Part shown: positions 17,620 to 26,638 of the stretch, in pieces
How the letters are laid out: each line of letters begins with the position of its first letter
Numbering within the stretch: the stretch's first letter is position 1
NCBI GenBank assembly: GCA_964487545.1
Contig: CAZARI010000002.1
Location: 67,994 to 131,993 of the forward strand
Source: SKUL01 sp964487545
GTDB lineage: Bacteria > Bacteroidota > Bacteroidia > Flavobacteriales_D > SKUL01
Direction: 5' to 3'
Length of the DNA: 64,000 bases
Translations under genes and position numbers: made by a program
The notes under the pieces: generated by a model
Seen by the model: only the letters and a program-made list of their open reading frames with translations
What the model was told of the DNA's origin: nothing
The model's database searches: none

Positions 17620-18069
17620 TCAATTTGATTTTGCACCCTTGGCCTGAAAGGCGAGTGCGTATATTTTCATTTGCTTGATCATGGACACCAGCCCATTGCT
17701 GCGCGTAGGAGACAGGTGTTCCTTGAGCCCGATGTCTTCAATAAAATACAGATCGGCTTTGAGAATACTTTCGGGCGAATGACCGTTTAAAACGCGCACC
17801 AATGTGCCGATAATTCCCTTGGTGATAATCGCGTCGCTATCAGCCGAAAAAACAACCTTACCGTCCTCCAGGTCAGCGCTTAACCACACCTGCGACTGGC
17901 ATCCGCGAATCAGCAGATCATCGCCCTTTAGCTTAGGGTCAATCAGCGGAAGTTCTTTTCCTAGTGCAATCAGGTGTTCGTATTTTTCCATCCAGTCCTC
18001 AAACATCAAAAACTCTTCGGTAATTTCAGCCTGAAGTTGGTTGATATGTTCCAGATCGGTTTGTATCAT
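17620..18069 (-). CDS. sufE: Cysteine desulfuration protein SufE
   Basis: 149 residues. SufE accepts the persulfide sulfur from SufS on an active-site Cys and passes it to SufB. The loop LLIRGCQSQVWL contains that residue, Cys57, at the expected place. The N-terminal helix FEDWMEKYEHLIALGKELP is also typical. It is encoded 10 nt downstream of its partner sufS, and expression should follow the suf promoter at 23229-23258. Confidence 0.95.
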   Translation of the reverse strand: MIQTDLEHINQLQAEITEEFLMFEDWMEKYEHLIALGKELPLIDPKLKGDDLLIRGCQSQVWLSADLEDGKVVFSADSDAIITKGIIGTLVRVLNGHSPESILKADLYFIEDIGLKEHLSPTRSNGLVSMIKQMKIYALAFQAKGAKSN

Positions 18070-18079
18070 AACAGTTTGC

Positions 18080-19333
18080 TCAGCCCAGCATTTGCTGTGC
18101 CTTTTTGATGGCCTTTACCAGTTCGTCAACTTCGCCAAACGTGTTGTAGGCCATGATGGAAATTCTTGCTGTGCCAGATAGGCCGAAGCGATCCATCAAG
18201 GGTTGTGTGCAATGGTGTCCGGTGCGCAGGGCAATGCCCATTTGATCGAGAATAACGCCCAGATCGTAGTGGTGAATTCCTTTAAGGTTAAAAGCAATGA
18301 TTCCGGCTTTTTCGTTGGTTGTGCCAAACGGCATAAAACCATCGATGGTGCGCATTTCGCGTTCGGCATATTGCAACAGTTCGTGTTCGTATGCCGCAAG
18401 TTTTTCGATTCCCGTTTCCTGCATCCACTCAACCGCAGCACCCAACCCTATTGTTCCGGCAATGTTAGGCGTGCCGGCTTCGTATTTAAATGGAAGCTTG
18501 TTGTAGGTGGTGTGTTCAAAGGTTACGTGCGCTATCATCTCTCCACCTCCGCGGTAGGGCGGTAACGAGTCGAGCAAATCGTATTTGCCATAGAGAACAC
18601 CAATTCCGGTGGGACCATACATTTTGTGCCCCGAAAACACATAAAAATCACAGCCGAGCTCCTGCACATTAACTGGACAGTGAGCCACGGCCTGTGCACC
18701 GTCAATAAGCGTTAGCGCACCTGCTTTCTGCGCCAAGGTGATGATGTCCTTTACGGGATTTATGGTTCCGAGTGAATTGGAAATATGTACTGCTGCAACC
18801 ATCTTGGTGCGTTCGCTGAGCAGTTCGCAATAGTGATCCATATCCAACGCTCCATCATCATGAACGCGACAAACTTTGAGTACCGCCCCACTGCGCTCGC
18901 ATGCCAGTTGCCATGGAACAATGTTGGAATGATGCTCCATTTCGGTGATGAGAATTTCATCACCCGGGCGAAGCATATTGTGCGACAAAACCGTGCTGAC
19001 CAGATTGATTGCATCGGTAGTGCCGCTGGTGAAAATGACTTCCTCTTCGCGCGAAGCGCCAATAAAGTTAGCCACTTTTCTGCGCGCTTCTTCGCCGGCA
19101 TTAGTGGCTTTCTGACTCAGAAAATGCACCCCGCGGTGAACATTGCTGTTGTACTCTTTGTAGTAGTCGGAAATAGCGTCGATGACCAGATGTGGCTTTT
19201 GAGATGTGGCAGCATTGTCCAGATAAATGAGGCGTTTTCCGTGTGCTTTTTGTTGAAGCAACGGAAACTGGTCTCTCACTTTTTTGGCGAAATCTGCCAA
19301 TTGAACTGGGCTTGTCACATCAATTTGCATCAC
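18080..19333 (-). CDS. sufS: Cysteine desulfurase SufS
   Basis: 417 residues, group II cysteine desulfurase (class V aminotransferase fold). It removes sulfur from L-cysteine using pyridoxal phosphate. The PLP Lys is Lys237 in FSGHKMYGPTG, the catalytic Cys is Cys375 in RTGHHCTQPLM, and the group II motif RGGGEMI is present. ATG at 19333 overlaps the sufD stop by 4 nt, which fixes the start (a second ATG follows immediately). It provides the persulfide for SufE and the SufBCD scaffold encoded upstream. Confidence 0.96.
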   Translation of the reverse strand: MMQIDVTSPVQLADFAKKVRDQFPLLQQKAHGKRLIYLDNAATSQKPHLVIDAISDYYKEYNSNVHRGVHFLSQKATNAGEEARRKVANFIGASREEEVIFTSGTTDAINLVSTVLSHNMLRPGDEILITEMEHHSNIVPWQLACERSGAVLKVCRVHDDGALDMDHYCELLSERTKMVAAVHISNSLGTINPVKDIITLAQKAGALTLIDGAQAVAHCPVNVQELGCDFYVFSGHKMYGPTGIGVLYGKYDLLDSLPPYRGGGEMIAHVTFEHTTYNKLPFKYEAGTPNIAGTIGLGAAVEWMQETGIEKLAAYEHELLQYAEREMRTIDGFMPFGTTNEKAGIIAFNLKGIHHYDLGVILDQMGIALRTGHHCTQPLMDRFGLSGTARISIMAYNTFGEVDELVKAIKKAQQMLG

Positions 19334-20589
19334 AGATCTAAATTATTTATCAGGTGATTTCTTACCGCGTCATGTTCGATCTGATCGAGCACTTCGCCTG
19401 CAAAAGCACCGAGAAGCATTTTTTGTGCTTCGGATTTTCCGATAGCGCGCGACTGCAGGTAGAAAATGGCTTCTTCGTCCATTTGGCCGGTAGTTGAACC
19501 GTGGCTGCATTTCACATCGTCGGCATAAATTTCAAGTTCCGGTTTGGAATAAATCTGTGCATCGTTAGAAAGCAGCAGATTGTTGTTTTGCTGAAACGCG
19601 TTGGTTTTCTGAGCATCCTGACGCACATTTACTTTTCCGTTAAAAACGCCGGTGCTTTCATCACTCAGAATGTATTTGTACAATTCCGAAGTGTCGCAGT
19701 GGGCTACGGCGTGGTCAACAAAAGTGTTGTTATCGACGTGTTGTTTTCCATTGAGCTGACACAGCCCGTTGAGACGTGCAAACGCATTACTTCCGGCCAT
19801 TTTAATATAGAGGTTGTTGCGGATCCACCCGGTGTACTTAGGTATGGTGACAATGGAAAAATGTCCACCGCCATCTACTCGTGCGTAGTCTGCACTGTGG
19901 TGAAAACGTGATTCAGGTTCAAATTCCATTTTAAACCAATCGAGACGTGCGTTTTCAGCTATAAAAACTTCGGATACTGCATTGGTAAAACCGGCGGCAT
20001 TTCCCTCAAATGTCTGGGCAATTGCAGCTTTTGAACCCTTGCCAACGTTGACCAGAATGCGGGGCTGGCTCATGCTGTTTTCTCCTTCTGCCCAATGACC
20101 GATGTGAATCAGGGGAGCAACAACAGTGTTTGCGGGGATATTCAAAGAAACCGTTTCGGGGCAGAAGGCGGTGTTGATGGCGTCCAGGATGCGCATTTTG
20201 GGTTGAGCCAGCGCGTTGAATTTATCTGGAAAATCGGTTTGGGCGGCAGCAATAGACATGGTGACGCCTTCCGGTAGACGGTCGCTGAGTGCAGCGTTGA
20301 AAATGCCGTTCACAAAAATGAGTTTTACCACTTGTTCATCGGCGATAGTCGAAATCTGCGGTGAAGGCTGTGCGGGCTGCTGAAAGGTAAAGCTATTTCG
20401 GGTTAGTCGCCCCAACCGTGTGTATTTCCAGAACTCATTTTTAGTGTCTGGAAAAGGCTGGTTCTCAAGGTCTGATAGGGCGGTAGCACTTTGCTGACGA
20501 CCGACGGCGCCAAACAATGCCTTGTAGGAGTCGGCAATGGCTTGGACAAAAGCAGTATCAGCGGCACTTGTGACGGTTTTTATGCTCAT
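19330..20589 (-). CDS. sufD: Fe-S cluster assembly protein SufD
   Basis: 419 residues. SufD pairs with SufB and two SufC to form the SufBC2D scaffold, contributing to iron entry. The N-terminal helical part is followed by the right-handed beta-helix core (about 120-330). The C-terminal helices contain KCSHGSTTGQMDEEAIFYLQSR, with the conserved His of the SufB-SufD interface. It overlaps sufC and sufS by 4 nt each, giving tight translational coupling of the complex subunits. Confidence 0.95.
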   Translation of the reverse strand: MSIKTVTSAADTAFVQAIADSYKALFGAVGRQQSATALSDLENQPFPDTKNEFWKYTRLGRLTRNSFTFQQPAQPSPQISTIADEQVVKLIFVNGIFNAALSDRLPEGVTMSIAAAQTDFPDKFNALAQPKMRILDAINTAFCPETVSLNIPANTVVAPLIHIGHWAEGENSMSQPRILVNVGKGSKAAIAQTFEGNAAGFTNAVSEVFIAENARLDWFKMEFEPESRFHHSADYARVDGGGHFSIVTIPKYTGWIRNNLYIKMAGSNAFARLNGLCQLNGKQHVDNNTFVDHAVAHCDTSELYKYILSDESTGVFNGKVNVRQDAQKTNAFQQNNNLLLSNDAQIYSKPELEIYADDVKCSHGSTTGQMDEEAIFYLQSRAIGKSEAQKMLLGAFAGEVLDQIEHDAVRNHLINNLDL

Positions 20590-21344
20590 ACTTCAATGTT
20601 TATGTCGTCCTTAATCCAATCGTATCCTTGCTCTTCGAGTTTGAGTGCGAGTTCTTTTGGACCGGTTTTTACAATCTTTCCTTCGTGAAGAACGTGCACA
20701 AAATCGGGAACGATATAATCCAGTAGTCGTTGATAGTGGGTGATGATAATAAACGACCGGTTGGCCGAACGCATGCTGTTCACTCCTTCGGCTACCACCC
20801 GCAGCGCATCGATATCCAGCCCTGAGTCGGTTTCGTCAAGGATGGCCAGTTTCGGATCGAGCATGGCCATCTGGAAAATTTCGTTGCGTTTTTTCTCTCC
20901 CCCCGAAAACCCTTCATTTAATGACCGGTTGGCGAGGCGGCCATCGAGCTGAACCAAAGTAGATTTTTCTTTCACCATTTTCAGAAAGTCACCAGCAGAT
21001 AGTTTGTCTAAGCCACGGTATTCCCGCACTTCGTTAACTGCTGCTTTCAAAAAATTGATGTTGCTCACTCCTGGGATTTCAACGGGATATTGAAACGCGA
21101 GAAAGACACCTTCTCTGGCGCGCTCTTCGGGAGCCATCTCCAGCAGGTTGTTGTCCAGAAACTGCACATCTCCTTGGGTGACCTCGAATTCTTCGCGGCC
21201 TGCCAGCACGGAGGCCAGGGTGCTTTTTCCGGAGCCATTGGGTCCCATAATCGCGTGAACTTCTCCCGGTTTTACCGAAAGGTTGAGCCCTTTAAGGATT
21301 TCATTTCCTTCAATAAGGGCGTGTAAATTATTGATTTCTAACAT
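20586..21344 (-). CDS. sufC: Fe-S cluster assembly ATPase SufC
   Basis: 252 residues, ABC-type ATPase of the SufBC2D complex; soluble, with no transporter partner. Walker A GPNGSGKST at 34-42, signature FSGGEKKR, Walker B LAILDETDSGLD, and the H-loop in IIITHYQRLL. Presence of the EKKR signature and the ETDSGLDID wording separates SufC from transport ABC proteins. Start fixed by 14-nt spacing to sufB; its end overlaps sufD by 4 nt. Confidence 0.97.
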   Translation of the reverse strand: MLEINNLHALIEGNEILKGLNLSVKPGEVHAIMGPNGSGKSTLASVLAGREEFEVTQGDVQFLDNNLLEMAPEERAREGVFLAFQYPVEIPGVSNINFLKAAVNEVREYRGLDKLSAGDFLKMVKEKSTLVQLDGRLANRSLNEGFSGGEKKRNEIFQMAMLDPKLAILDETDSGLDIDALRVVAEGVNSMRSANRSFIIITHYQRLLDYIVPDFVHVLHEGKIVKTGPKELALKLEEQGYDWIKDDINIEV

Positions 21345-21358
21345 TTATTCTCTTATGA

Positions 21359-22810
21359 TTATCCAACACTGCCTTCGAGCGAAATGGCGAGCAATTTTTG
21401 CGCTTCCACTGCAAACTCCATGGGCAACTTATTTAATACTTCTTTCGCATAGCCGTTCACGATCAGGCTGATGGCTTTTTCTTCATCAAGTCCGCGTTGC
21501 AGGCAGTAAAAAATCTGGTCTTCACCAATTTTAGAAGTGGTGGCTTCGTGTTCTACTTTTCCGGTGGGGTTTCCCACTTCGATATACGGAAAGGTGTGGG
21601 CACCACATTTGTCACCCATCAGTAGTGAATCGCATTGTGAGAAGTTGCGGGCGTGTTGGGCTTTTTTGTTGATTTTGACCAACCCCCGATACGAATTCTG
21701 GCTTTGTCCGGCAGAAATCCCCTTCGAAATAATGGTGCTTTTGGTATGCTTGCCGATGTGAATCATCTTGGTTCCGGTATCGGCCTGCTGGTGGTTGTTC
21801 GTTACCGCTACTGAGTAGAACTCTCCTACCGAATAATCGCCCTTTAAAATGCACGACGGGTATTTCCATGTCACCGCAGATCCGGTTTCTACCTGTGTCC
21901 ACGAAATTTTTGAACGTTCACCCTCGCACAACCCTCGCTTGGTTACGAAGTTAAATACGCCACCCTTCCCCTGGGCATCACCCGGAAACCAGTTTTGTAC
22001 GGTAGAGTATTTGATTTCGGCACCTTTCAGCGAGATCAGCTCAACCACGGCGGCGTGAAGCTGATTCTCATCGCGGGAAGGAGCGGTGCAGCCTTCGAGA
22101 TAACTCACAAAACTGTCTTCGTCGGCAATCACCAACGTGCGTTCAAACTGTCCGGTGCCCGCTTCGTTAATTCGGAAATAGGTAGAGAGCTCCATTGGGC
22201 ATCTAACGCCTTTGGGGATGTAGCAAAAAGATCCGTCGGTGAAAACGGCAGAATTAAGCGCCGCATAGAAGTTGTCGTTTTGTGGTACTACCGAACCGAG
22301 ATATTTTTTGACCAGCTCTGGGTGTTCCAGAACGGCCTCACTAAACGAGCAAAAGATGATGCCAAGCTCGCCCAGTTTCTTTTTGAACGTTGTGGCTACA
22401 GACACACTGTCCATTACAAAGTCGACTGCCACACCGGTGAGCCGTTTTTGTTCTTCGAGAGAAATACCCAATCGTTCCATCGTCTTTAACAACTCCGGAT
22501 CTACCTCATCCAAGCTGTCTAAAACAGGTTTTTGCTTCGGTGCGGCGTAGTATGTGATTTCCTGAAAGCTGGGCTTTTCGTACTTAACATGTGCCCATTC
22601 TGGCTCTTCCATTTCCAGCCATTTCCGATAGGCCTGAAGTCGCCATTCCAACATCCACTCTGGTTCGTTCTTTTTGGAAGAGATGATTCTGATAATGTCT
22701 TCATTCAGCCCTTTGGGTGCCCGGTCTGATTCGATATCGGTGGTAAAGCCAAAGGCATATTCTCGGCTGGTGACTTCCTCTAATAATTTATCTTCTTCGC
22801 TTTGTGACAT
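21359..22810 (-). CDS. sufB: Fe-S cluster assembly protein SufB
   Basis: 483 residues, normal length. SufB is the subunit on which the nascent Fe-S cluster is built from SufE-delivered persulfide. Recognisable are the N-terminal FGFTTDIESD region, the NFSQCDSLLMGDKCGAHTFPY segment with the essential cysteines, and EHEATTSKIGEDQIFYCLQRG near the C-terminus, shared with SufD. It is second in the operon, 18 nt after the A-type carrier gene. Confidence 0.97.
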   Translation of the reverse strand: MSQSEEDKLLEEVTSREYAFGFTTDIESDRAPKGLNEDIIRIISSKKNEPEWMLEWRLQAYRKWLEMEEPEWAHVKYEKPSFQEITYYAAPKQKPVLDSLDEVDPELLKTMERLGISLEEQKRLTGVAVDFVMDSVSVATTFKKKLGELGIIFCSFSEAVLEHPELVKKYLGSVVPQNDNFYAALNSAVFTDGSFCYIPKGVRCPMELSTYFRINEAGTGQFERTLVIADEDSFVSYLEGCTAPSRDENQLHAAVVELISLKGAEIKYSTVQNWFPGDAQGKGGVFNFVTKRGLCEGERSKISWTQVETGSAVTWKYPSCILKGDYSVGEFYSVAVTNNHQQADTGTKMIHIGKHTKSTIISKGISAGQSQNSYRGLVKINKKAQHARNFSQCDSLLMGDKCGAHTFPYIEVGNPTGKVEHEATTSKIGEDQIFYCLQRGLDEEKAISLIVNGYAKEVLNKLPMEFAVEAQKLLAISLEGSVG

Positions 22811-22828
22811 TCTTTATGGTTTCCGTTT

Positions 22829-23155
22829 TTAGATAGAAAAGCTTTCACCACATCCACAGGTGCGTGATGCGTTGGGGTTAACGAAAACAAATCCTTTTCC
22901 GTTCAGCCCCCCAGTGTATTGTAGCTCGGTTCCAACCAGGTAGAGAAAACTCTTCTTATCTACAACCACCTTTACTCCGTTATCTTCAAATATTTTATCA
23001 CTTTCTTTAAGCTCTGTATCAAAGCTGAGGTTGTACATTAAGCCGGAGCATCCGCCGCCCTGTACACCAACGCGCAGAAATGATTCACGAGAGTATTCCT
23101 CTGAGCTGAGAATTTTTTCAACCTGTAGACGCGCGTTGTCGTTTACTTTAATCAT
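22829..23155 (-). CDS. sufA: A-type Fe-S carrier protein (SufA/ErpA/IscA family)
   Basis: 108 residues. A-type carriers receive Fe-S clusters from the SufBCD scaffold and deliver them to apoproteins. The three ligand cysteines are present: Cys36 in QGGGCSGLMY and Cys100/Cys102 in RTCGCGESFSI. It is the first gene of the suf operon, with a leader of about 65 nt carrying the ATTTAGA-N5-TCTAAAT palindrome. The exact paralogue name (sufA versus erpA) cannot be decided from sequence; sufA is used because of operon position. Confidence 0.93.
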   Translation of the reverse strand: MIKVNDNARLQVEKILSSEEYSRESFLRVGVQGGGCSGLMYNLSFDTELKESDKIFEDNGVKVVVDKKSFLYLVGTELQYTGGLNGKGFVFVNPNASRTCGCGESFSI

Positions 23156-23192
23156 GGTTATAATGCTTGTTTAAACCCTGTGACTGGTGTTA

Positions 23193-23211
23193 ATTTAGAT
23201 TAATTCTAAAT
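23193..23211. promoter_or_regulatory. Perfect 7-5-7 palindrome in the suf leader, probable iron/Fe-S operator
   Basis: ATTTAGA (23193-23199), spacer TTAAT, TCTAAAT (23205-23211). It lies about 20 nt downstream of the predicted suf transcription start, a place where a bound protein would block transcription. The same arms recur upstream of sdh (33310-33328). The half-site resembles those of DtxR/IdeR-type metal regulators (TTAGG), so such a repressor is a reasonable candidate; this is inference. Confidence 0.7.
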
Positions 23212-23228
23212 AGAGTTGATTTTATCGG

Positions 23229-23258
23229 CAAAGGTACCGAAAATATGACGAATTGCAA
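23229..23258 (-). promoter_or_regulatory. suf operon promoter
   Basis: On the minus strand TTG (23258-23256), exactly 19 nt, then TACCTTTG (23236-23229): a full match to the Bacteroidota consensus TTG-N19-TAnnTTTG. The start point is expected near 23222, leaving a ~65-nt leader before sufA. Confidence 0.88.
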
Positions 23259-23372
23259 GAATCCTATCGCTTGTTTCTGGTATTTAAGATGAAAACGTCC
23301 TTTTTATAGACCAATTCCTTTGGTCAATGAATGTTGACGGTTTCGATAACCCAATTAATGCGCATTTAACTG

Positions 23373-23380
23373 TAATTTTG
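23373..23380 (+). promoter_or_regulatory. thiL promoter -7 box (TAATTTTG), nearly abutting the start codon
   Basis: Exact TAnnTTTG match ending 4 nt before the thiL ATG at 23385. If used, the transcript would begin at or just before the start codon, i.e. be leaderless or nearly so. No -33 TTG at the optimal spacing is seen. Confidence 0.55.
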
Positions 23381-23384
23381 CATT

Positions 23385-24428
23385 ATGTTCGACAACAGAG
23401 AAACGACACCGCTATCTACCCTGGGTGAATTTGGGCTCATAGACCATTTGACTGCCGGCTTAAAACCGATCAACCCATCAACACTTAAGGGGGTGGGCGA
23501 CGATGCTGCTGTAATATTAGCTGGTGATGAAGTGCTGGTAATGACTACCGATATGCTCGTCGAAGGGATTCATTTTGATGTGTCTTATACTCCGTTAAAA
23601 CACCTTGGGTATAAGGCGGTGGTGGTAAACCTGTCTGACGTGTATGCCATGAATGCCCGTCCAGAACAAATTACCGTTTCTCTGGCAATATCCAGCAAAT
23701 ACACACTCGAAGCGCTCGAAGAGCTCTATGGCGGAATGCGTTATGCCGCCGAAAAATACGGGGTGGATATCGTGGGCGGCGACACCACATCATCGACAAT
23801 GGGATTAGTGATCAGTGTTACGGCAATTGGTAGAACAAAACCCCAAAATGTGGTTTACCGCGACGGCGCGCAAGTTAATGATATTGTGGTGGTGAGCGGT
23901 GATTTAGGTGCGGCATACATGGGGCTTCAAATTTTGGAGCGTGAAAAGCAAGTGTTTAAATCTGCTCCGGGGGCTCAACCCGATCTTGAAGGGAACGACT
24001 ACCTGTTAGAACGACAACTCAAACCCGAAGCGCGAGCGGATGTGATCCGGTTTTTTGATAAAATTGGGGTTAAACCCACCTCGATGATCGATATCAGCGA
24101 TGGATTGGCCTCGGAACTGCTGCACCTCTGCAATCGATCCAAAGTGGGTTGTACTATTTACGAAGAAAAAATCCCGATAGATCCGTTGACGTATGACCGG
24201 GCCAGGGAATTTCGTCTCGACCCTACAACCTGTACGATGAACGGCGGTGAAGATTATGAGTTGTTGTGTACGATTCCGGTTGCGGATTGGGATAAAATCA
24301 AAAACGATCCCAATCTGACGGCCATTGGATTTATTACAGACGAAAATTCGGGTGCGCAGCTCATTTCGCGTTCGCAAACCCAGCACTCGATTAAAGCACA
24401 GGGCTGGGACGCACTTCGGGATAATTAA
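23385..24428 (+). CDS. thiL: Thiamine-monophosphate kinase
   Basis: 347 residues. ThiL phosphorylates thiamine monophosphate to the active cofactor thiamine diphosphate using ATP. Typical elements: LGEFGLIDHLTAG at the N-terminus, the KGVGDDAAVI and TTDMLVEGIHFD metal-binding motifs, NLSDVYAMNA, GGDTTSS, IDISDGLASEL and NGGEDYELLCT. It faces away from suf and is convergent with the helical-repeat gene, whose stop overlaps its end by 4 nt. The start codon is supported by conservation of the first ~10 residues in relatives despite the adjacent promoter box. Confidence 0.95.
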   Translation: MFDNRETTPLSTLGEFGLIDHLTAGLKPINPSTLKGVGDDAAVILAGDEVLVMTTDMLVEGIHFDVSYTPLKHLGYKAVVVNLSDVYAMNARPEQITVSLAISSKYTLEALEELYGGMRYAAEKYGVDIVGGDTTSSTMGLVISVTAIGRTKPQNVVYRDGAQVNDIVVVSGDLGAAYMGLQILEREKQVFKSAPGAQPDLEGNDYLLERQLKPEARADVIRFFDKIGVKPTSMIDISDGLASELLHLCNRSKVGCTIYEEKIPIDPLTYDRAREFRLDPTTCTMNGGEDYELLCTIPVADWDKIKNDPNLTAIGFITDENSGAQLISRSQTQHSIKAQGWDALRDN

Positions 24429-25972
24429 ACCGGCATGCGTGCTTTTTCGGCAACCAGTTCGCGAAAGGGTATCTTTTTTACTTTGCTTTCTGCCCAACAA
24501 ATAAAATCGAACTGCTCAAGGGCCGAACTTTCAAACGGATCGTCTTTTAGCGGTTCCAGTGATTGGGCCAGCGAGGCATACACTTTTTCGAGATCTTCTG
24601 GTTCCTTGGCCTTCAAAGCCTCACTGATAAAATGAAGCATAATAGTTTCAAATTTATAAACCCGGTTTCGTGTTTCAAGATAGCGCGAGGTTGACTTTAA
24701 GGTGTAGGGAATCAGGTCGTTGTTTCCTAGTTCTAGGTGAATGATCAGATTCATTAATTGAGCAAAACAATGAATATCTTCACTTTTGTCGATGTCAATA
24801 TTATTGAGCAGTTCGTTTATCCACTTAAGGGCCTTAGTATACATTCCCGCTCCGAAATAAAGAATAGCAATACTGAAGTAAAATGAAGCCTTTCGCACCG
24901 AGCTCATTTTGTGCTGGTACTTTTCCAGACCGGTTTCAACTTCGTTGATGATGGCCAACCCTTTTTCAAATTCTCCGGTAAGGGCATACCAGGCCAGCTC
25001 TATGCTGTATGCAGAATTAAAAATGCGGATGTCGAGATTTTCATTGGAGTTGATGACCAGCTTTTCGGGTACTTTCCGTAGTGTTTTCAGATATTTAAAA
25101 GCCTCATCATATTTTTTGAGTTGCATGCCCACGTAAATGGCGTTGGTCAATACAGAGACGTAGGTGTTGGGCTCCTCCTGAAATTGTAGGTATTTGCTTT
25201 CAATGAGTTGAATGTTTTTTTTGAGAAATTCATAGCAATTCTTGTCATCTCCTGTGCCGAAATAATAAGCGCTGTAAATATGGAAATACAGATACCGTGA
25301 CTGGGTGCATAGCTCAATGTCTTTGCGGTGGAGCAATGTGTTGTCTATAATTTGCTTAAAATGATTCATCTCTTCTTCTGATCGTGCCTTACCCTTTCGG
25401 AAAAGAATGTTGAACAGGTGACTCTTCACGTTCCAGTATTCGTTATACACTTCGATGAGCTTTGCTATTCGCTGGTCTTCTTTAAGAATCTCGTCGATGT
25501 CGGTTACCGATACACCTTCGTAATTGTCCTTTTCAACCAGCATCTTTTCCCAATTCAGAATTTCGATTAGTGTGGTGTGCTTTTCGTGCTTGTAGGCCAG
25601 TCGCTTGGCGCCTTTCAGCATTTTGTAACTTTGTTCATATAGCGATTTTTTATAGAAAATCTCTACTGCGTGCAGCAATCTTTGCAGTTCGGCATCGATA
25701 GAGCTATTGGCGTGAAAGGCATCCAGACTGCGTATAATTGTAGTGTACAGTCTGTTTTTTGTAATGGCAAAACGTTTTACAAAGGGTGTATCGCAAAATT
25801 TTTTCTTCAAGGCCTCTTCATCATATTGCTCTTGTTTCTCGATAGCCTGAAATAATTGCATGTAGTTGGAGCCCGAGCCGTGCCTCGAAACATATACCTT
25901 AAAATACCTTTTTTCGGGCTTGGTCAACGACTTAATCAGGTGAAAAAGATGATCAGAAGCTCTATTGGACAT
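24425..25972 (-). CDS. Uncharacterised helical-repeat (TPR-like) protein
   Basis: 515 residues, no signal peptide or membrane segment, Lys/Glu/Leu-rich. The N-terminus (LFHLIKSLTKPEKRYFKVYVSRH) recurs in a family of cytoplasmic Bacteroidota proteins of unknown function, usually present as single genes. The rest is predicted all-alpha with repeat-like helix pairs containing AWYALTGEFEKGLAIINE and SFYFSIAILYFGAGMYTKAL, suggesting TPR-type repeats at about 300-400. Proteins of this build normally act as binding scaffolds. Neighbours give no functional hint. Confidence 0.8.
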   Translation of the reverse strand: MSNRASDHLFHLIKSLTKPEKRYFKVYVSRHGSGSNYMQLFQAIEKQEQYDEEALKKKFCDTPFVKRFAITKNRLYTTIIRSLDAFHANSSIDAELQRLLHAVEIFYKKSLYEQSYKMLKGAKRLAYKHEKHTTLIEILNWEKMLVEKDNYEGVSVTDIDEILKEDQRIAKLIEVYNEYWNVKSHLFNILFRKGKARSEEEMNHFKQIIDNTLLHRKDIELCTQSRYLYFHIYSAYYFGTGDDKNCYEFLKKNIQLIESKYLQFQEEPNTYVSVLTNAIYVGMQLKKYDEAFKYLKTLRKVPEKLVINSNENLDIRIFNSAYSIELAWYALTGEFEKGLAIINEVETGLEKYQHKMSSVRKASFYFSIAILYFGAGMYTKALKWINELLNNIDIDKSEDIHCFAQLMNLIIHLELGNNDLIPYTLKSTSRYLETRNRVYKFETIMLHFISEALKAKEPEDLEKVYASLAQSLEPLKDDPFESSALEQFDFICWAESKVKKIPFRELVAEKARMPV

Positions 25973-26049
25973 GTATATTATTGTGAAATTTTTATTGTTC
26001 AGTCTTTGGCCTTGGAACCTTAATTTGTGACAAGTCAGTCAAAAGACGA

Positions 26050-26080
26050 ATGGCCCGAAGGCCATAACACATGGGGTTCA
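26050..26080 (-). terminator. Hairpin with UUCG loop downstream of the acidic lipoprotein gene
   Basis: ATGGCC/GGCCAT stem (26050-26055 with 26060-26065); read on the minus strand the loop is TTCG, an exceptionally stable tetraloop, followed by TCGTCTTTT. It lies ~140 nt past the stop at 26206, so termination there is plausible but not certain. Confidence 0.4.
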
Positions 26081-26205
26081 GACGTAAATGTCACGCCCTA
26101 TAAGATACTGAAAAAAGCAGAAGGATGGTAATAGAGCTGTTGGAAAAGTACAGCTAAAAAGAAGCGGTAGAACTGTGATTATTGGAAAGAAAAAAGAGGG
26201 GGGAG

Positions 26206-26583
26206 TTAGAATCGACTACTCATCGATTTTGAATTGCCCAGTTGAGGGGTTCTGGGGCGCAGCCCTTCGTCTTCATCATCGCTATCATCGTTGATGAGTC
26301 CGTTGCCGTTATCGTCGTCCGTATTGTCATCGGAATCGGAGCCATCGCAGGCAGCCGATGAGTTGCCATCGTTGTTTCCGGAAGTGGAATCGCCGGCATT
26401 GTATGATCTGGTGGAAAGAGCACCTTCTCCGCGATCGACATTGTCACTTGCACGGTATTCAGTAGGATTGCTCTGTTGGAAATTATCATCTGAACGTAAA
26501 TCGTTCAGCTCATCCTTCTGACAACCTGATAGAACGATCAGGGTGAAAAAAATAACCGATAATGTTGGAATCCACTTCATCAT
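26206..26583 (-). CDS. Small acidic lipoprotein with Asp/Asn/Gly-rich tail
   Basis: 125 residues. Lipoprotein signal with lipobox LSGC (Cys21). The mature part is low-complexity and strongly acidic. Residues ~82-108 include DDDNGNGLINDDSDDEDEG, which resembles calcium-binding loops of thrombospondin-type-3 or EF-hand-like repeats (D-x-N-G-x-G-x-I-x-D). Function unknown; a calcium-stabilised surface tail is a guess. It lies between the helical-repeat gene and the sensor kinase, same strand, 55 nt after the kinase stop, and may be co-transcribed with the kinase operon. Confidence 0.75.
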   Translation of the reverse strand: MMKWIPTLSVIFFTLIVLSGCQKDELNDLRSDDNFQQSNPTEYRASDNVDRGEGALSTRSYNAGDSTSGNNDGNSSAACDGSDSDDNTDDDNGNGLINDDSDDEDEGLRPRTPQLGNSKSMSSRF

Positions 26584-26638
26584 TTTGCTGCTGTCAACTA
26601 AAGCCGGAAGTCAAACATACACATAGTTTACTGAATAA

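Noticed and set aside
18785..19357. 190-residue frame opposite sufS
   Set aside because: Shadow frame; sufS is certain from catalytic residues.
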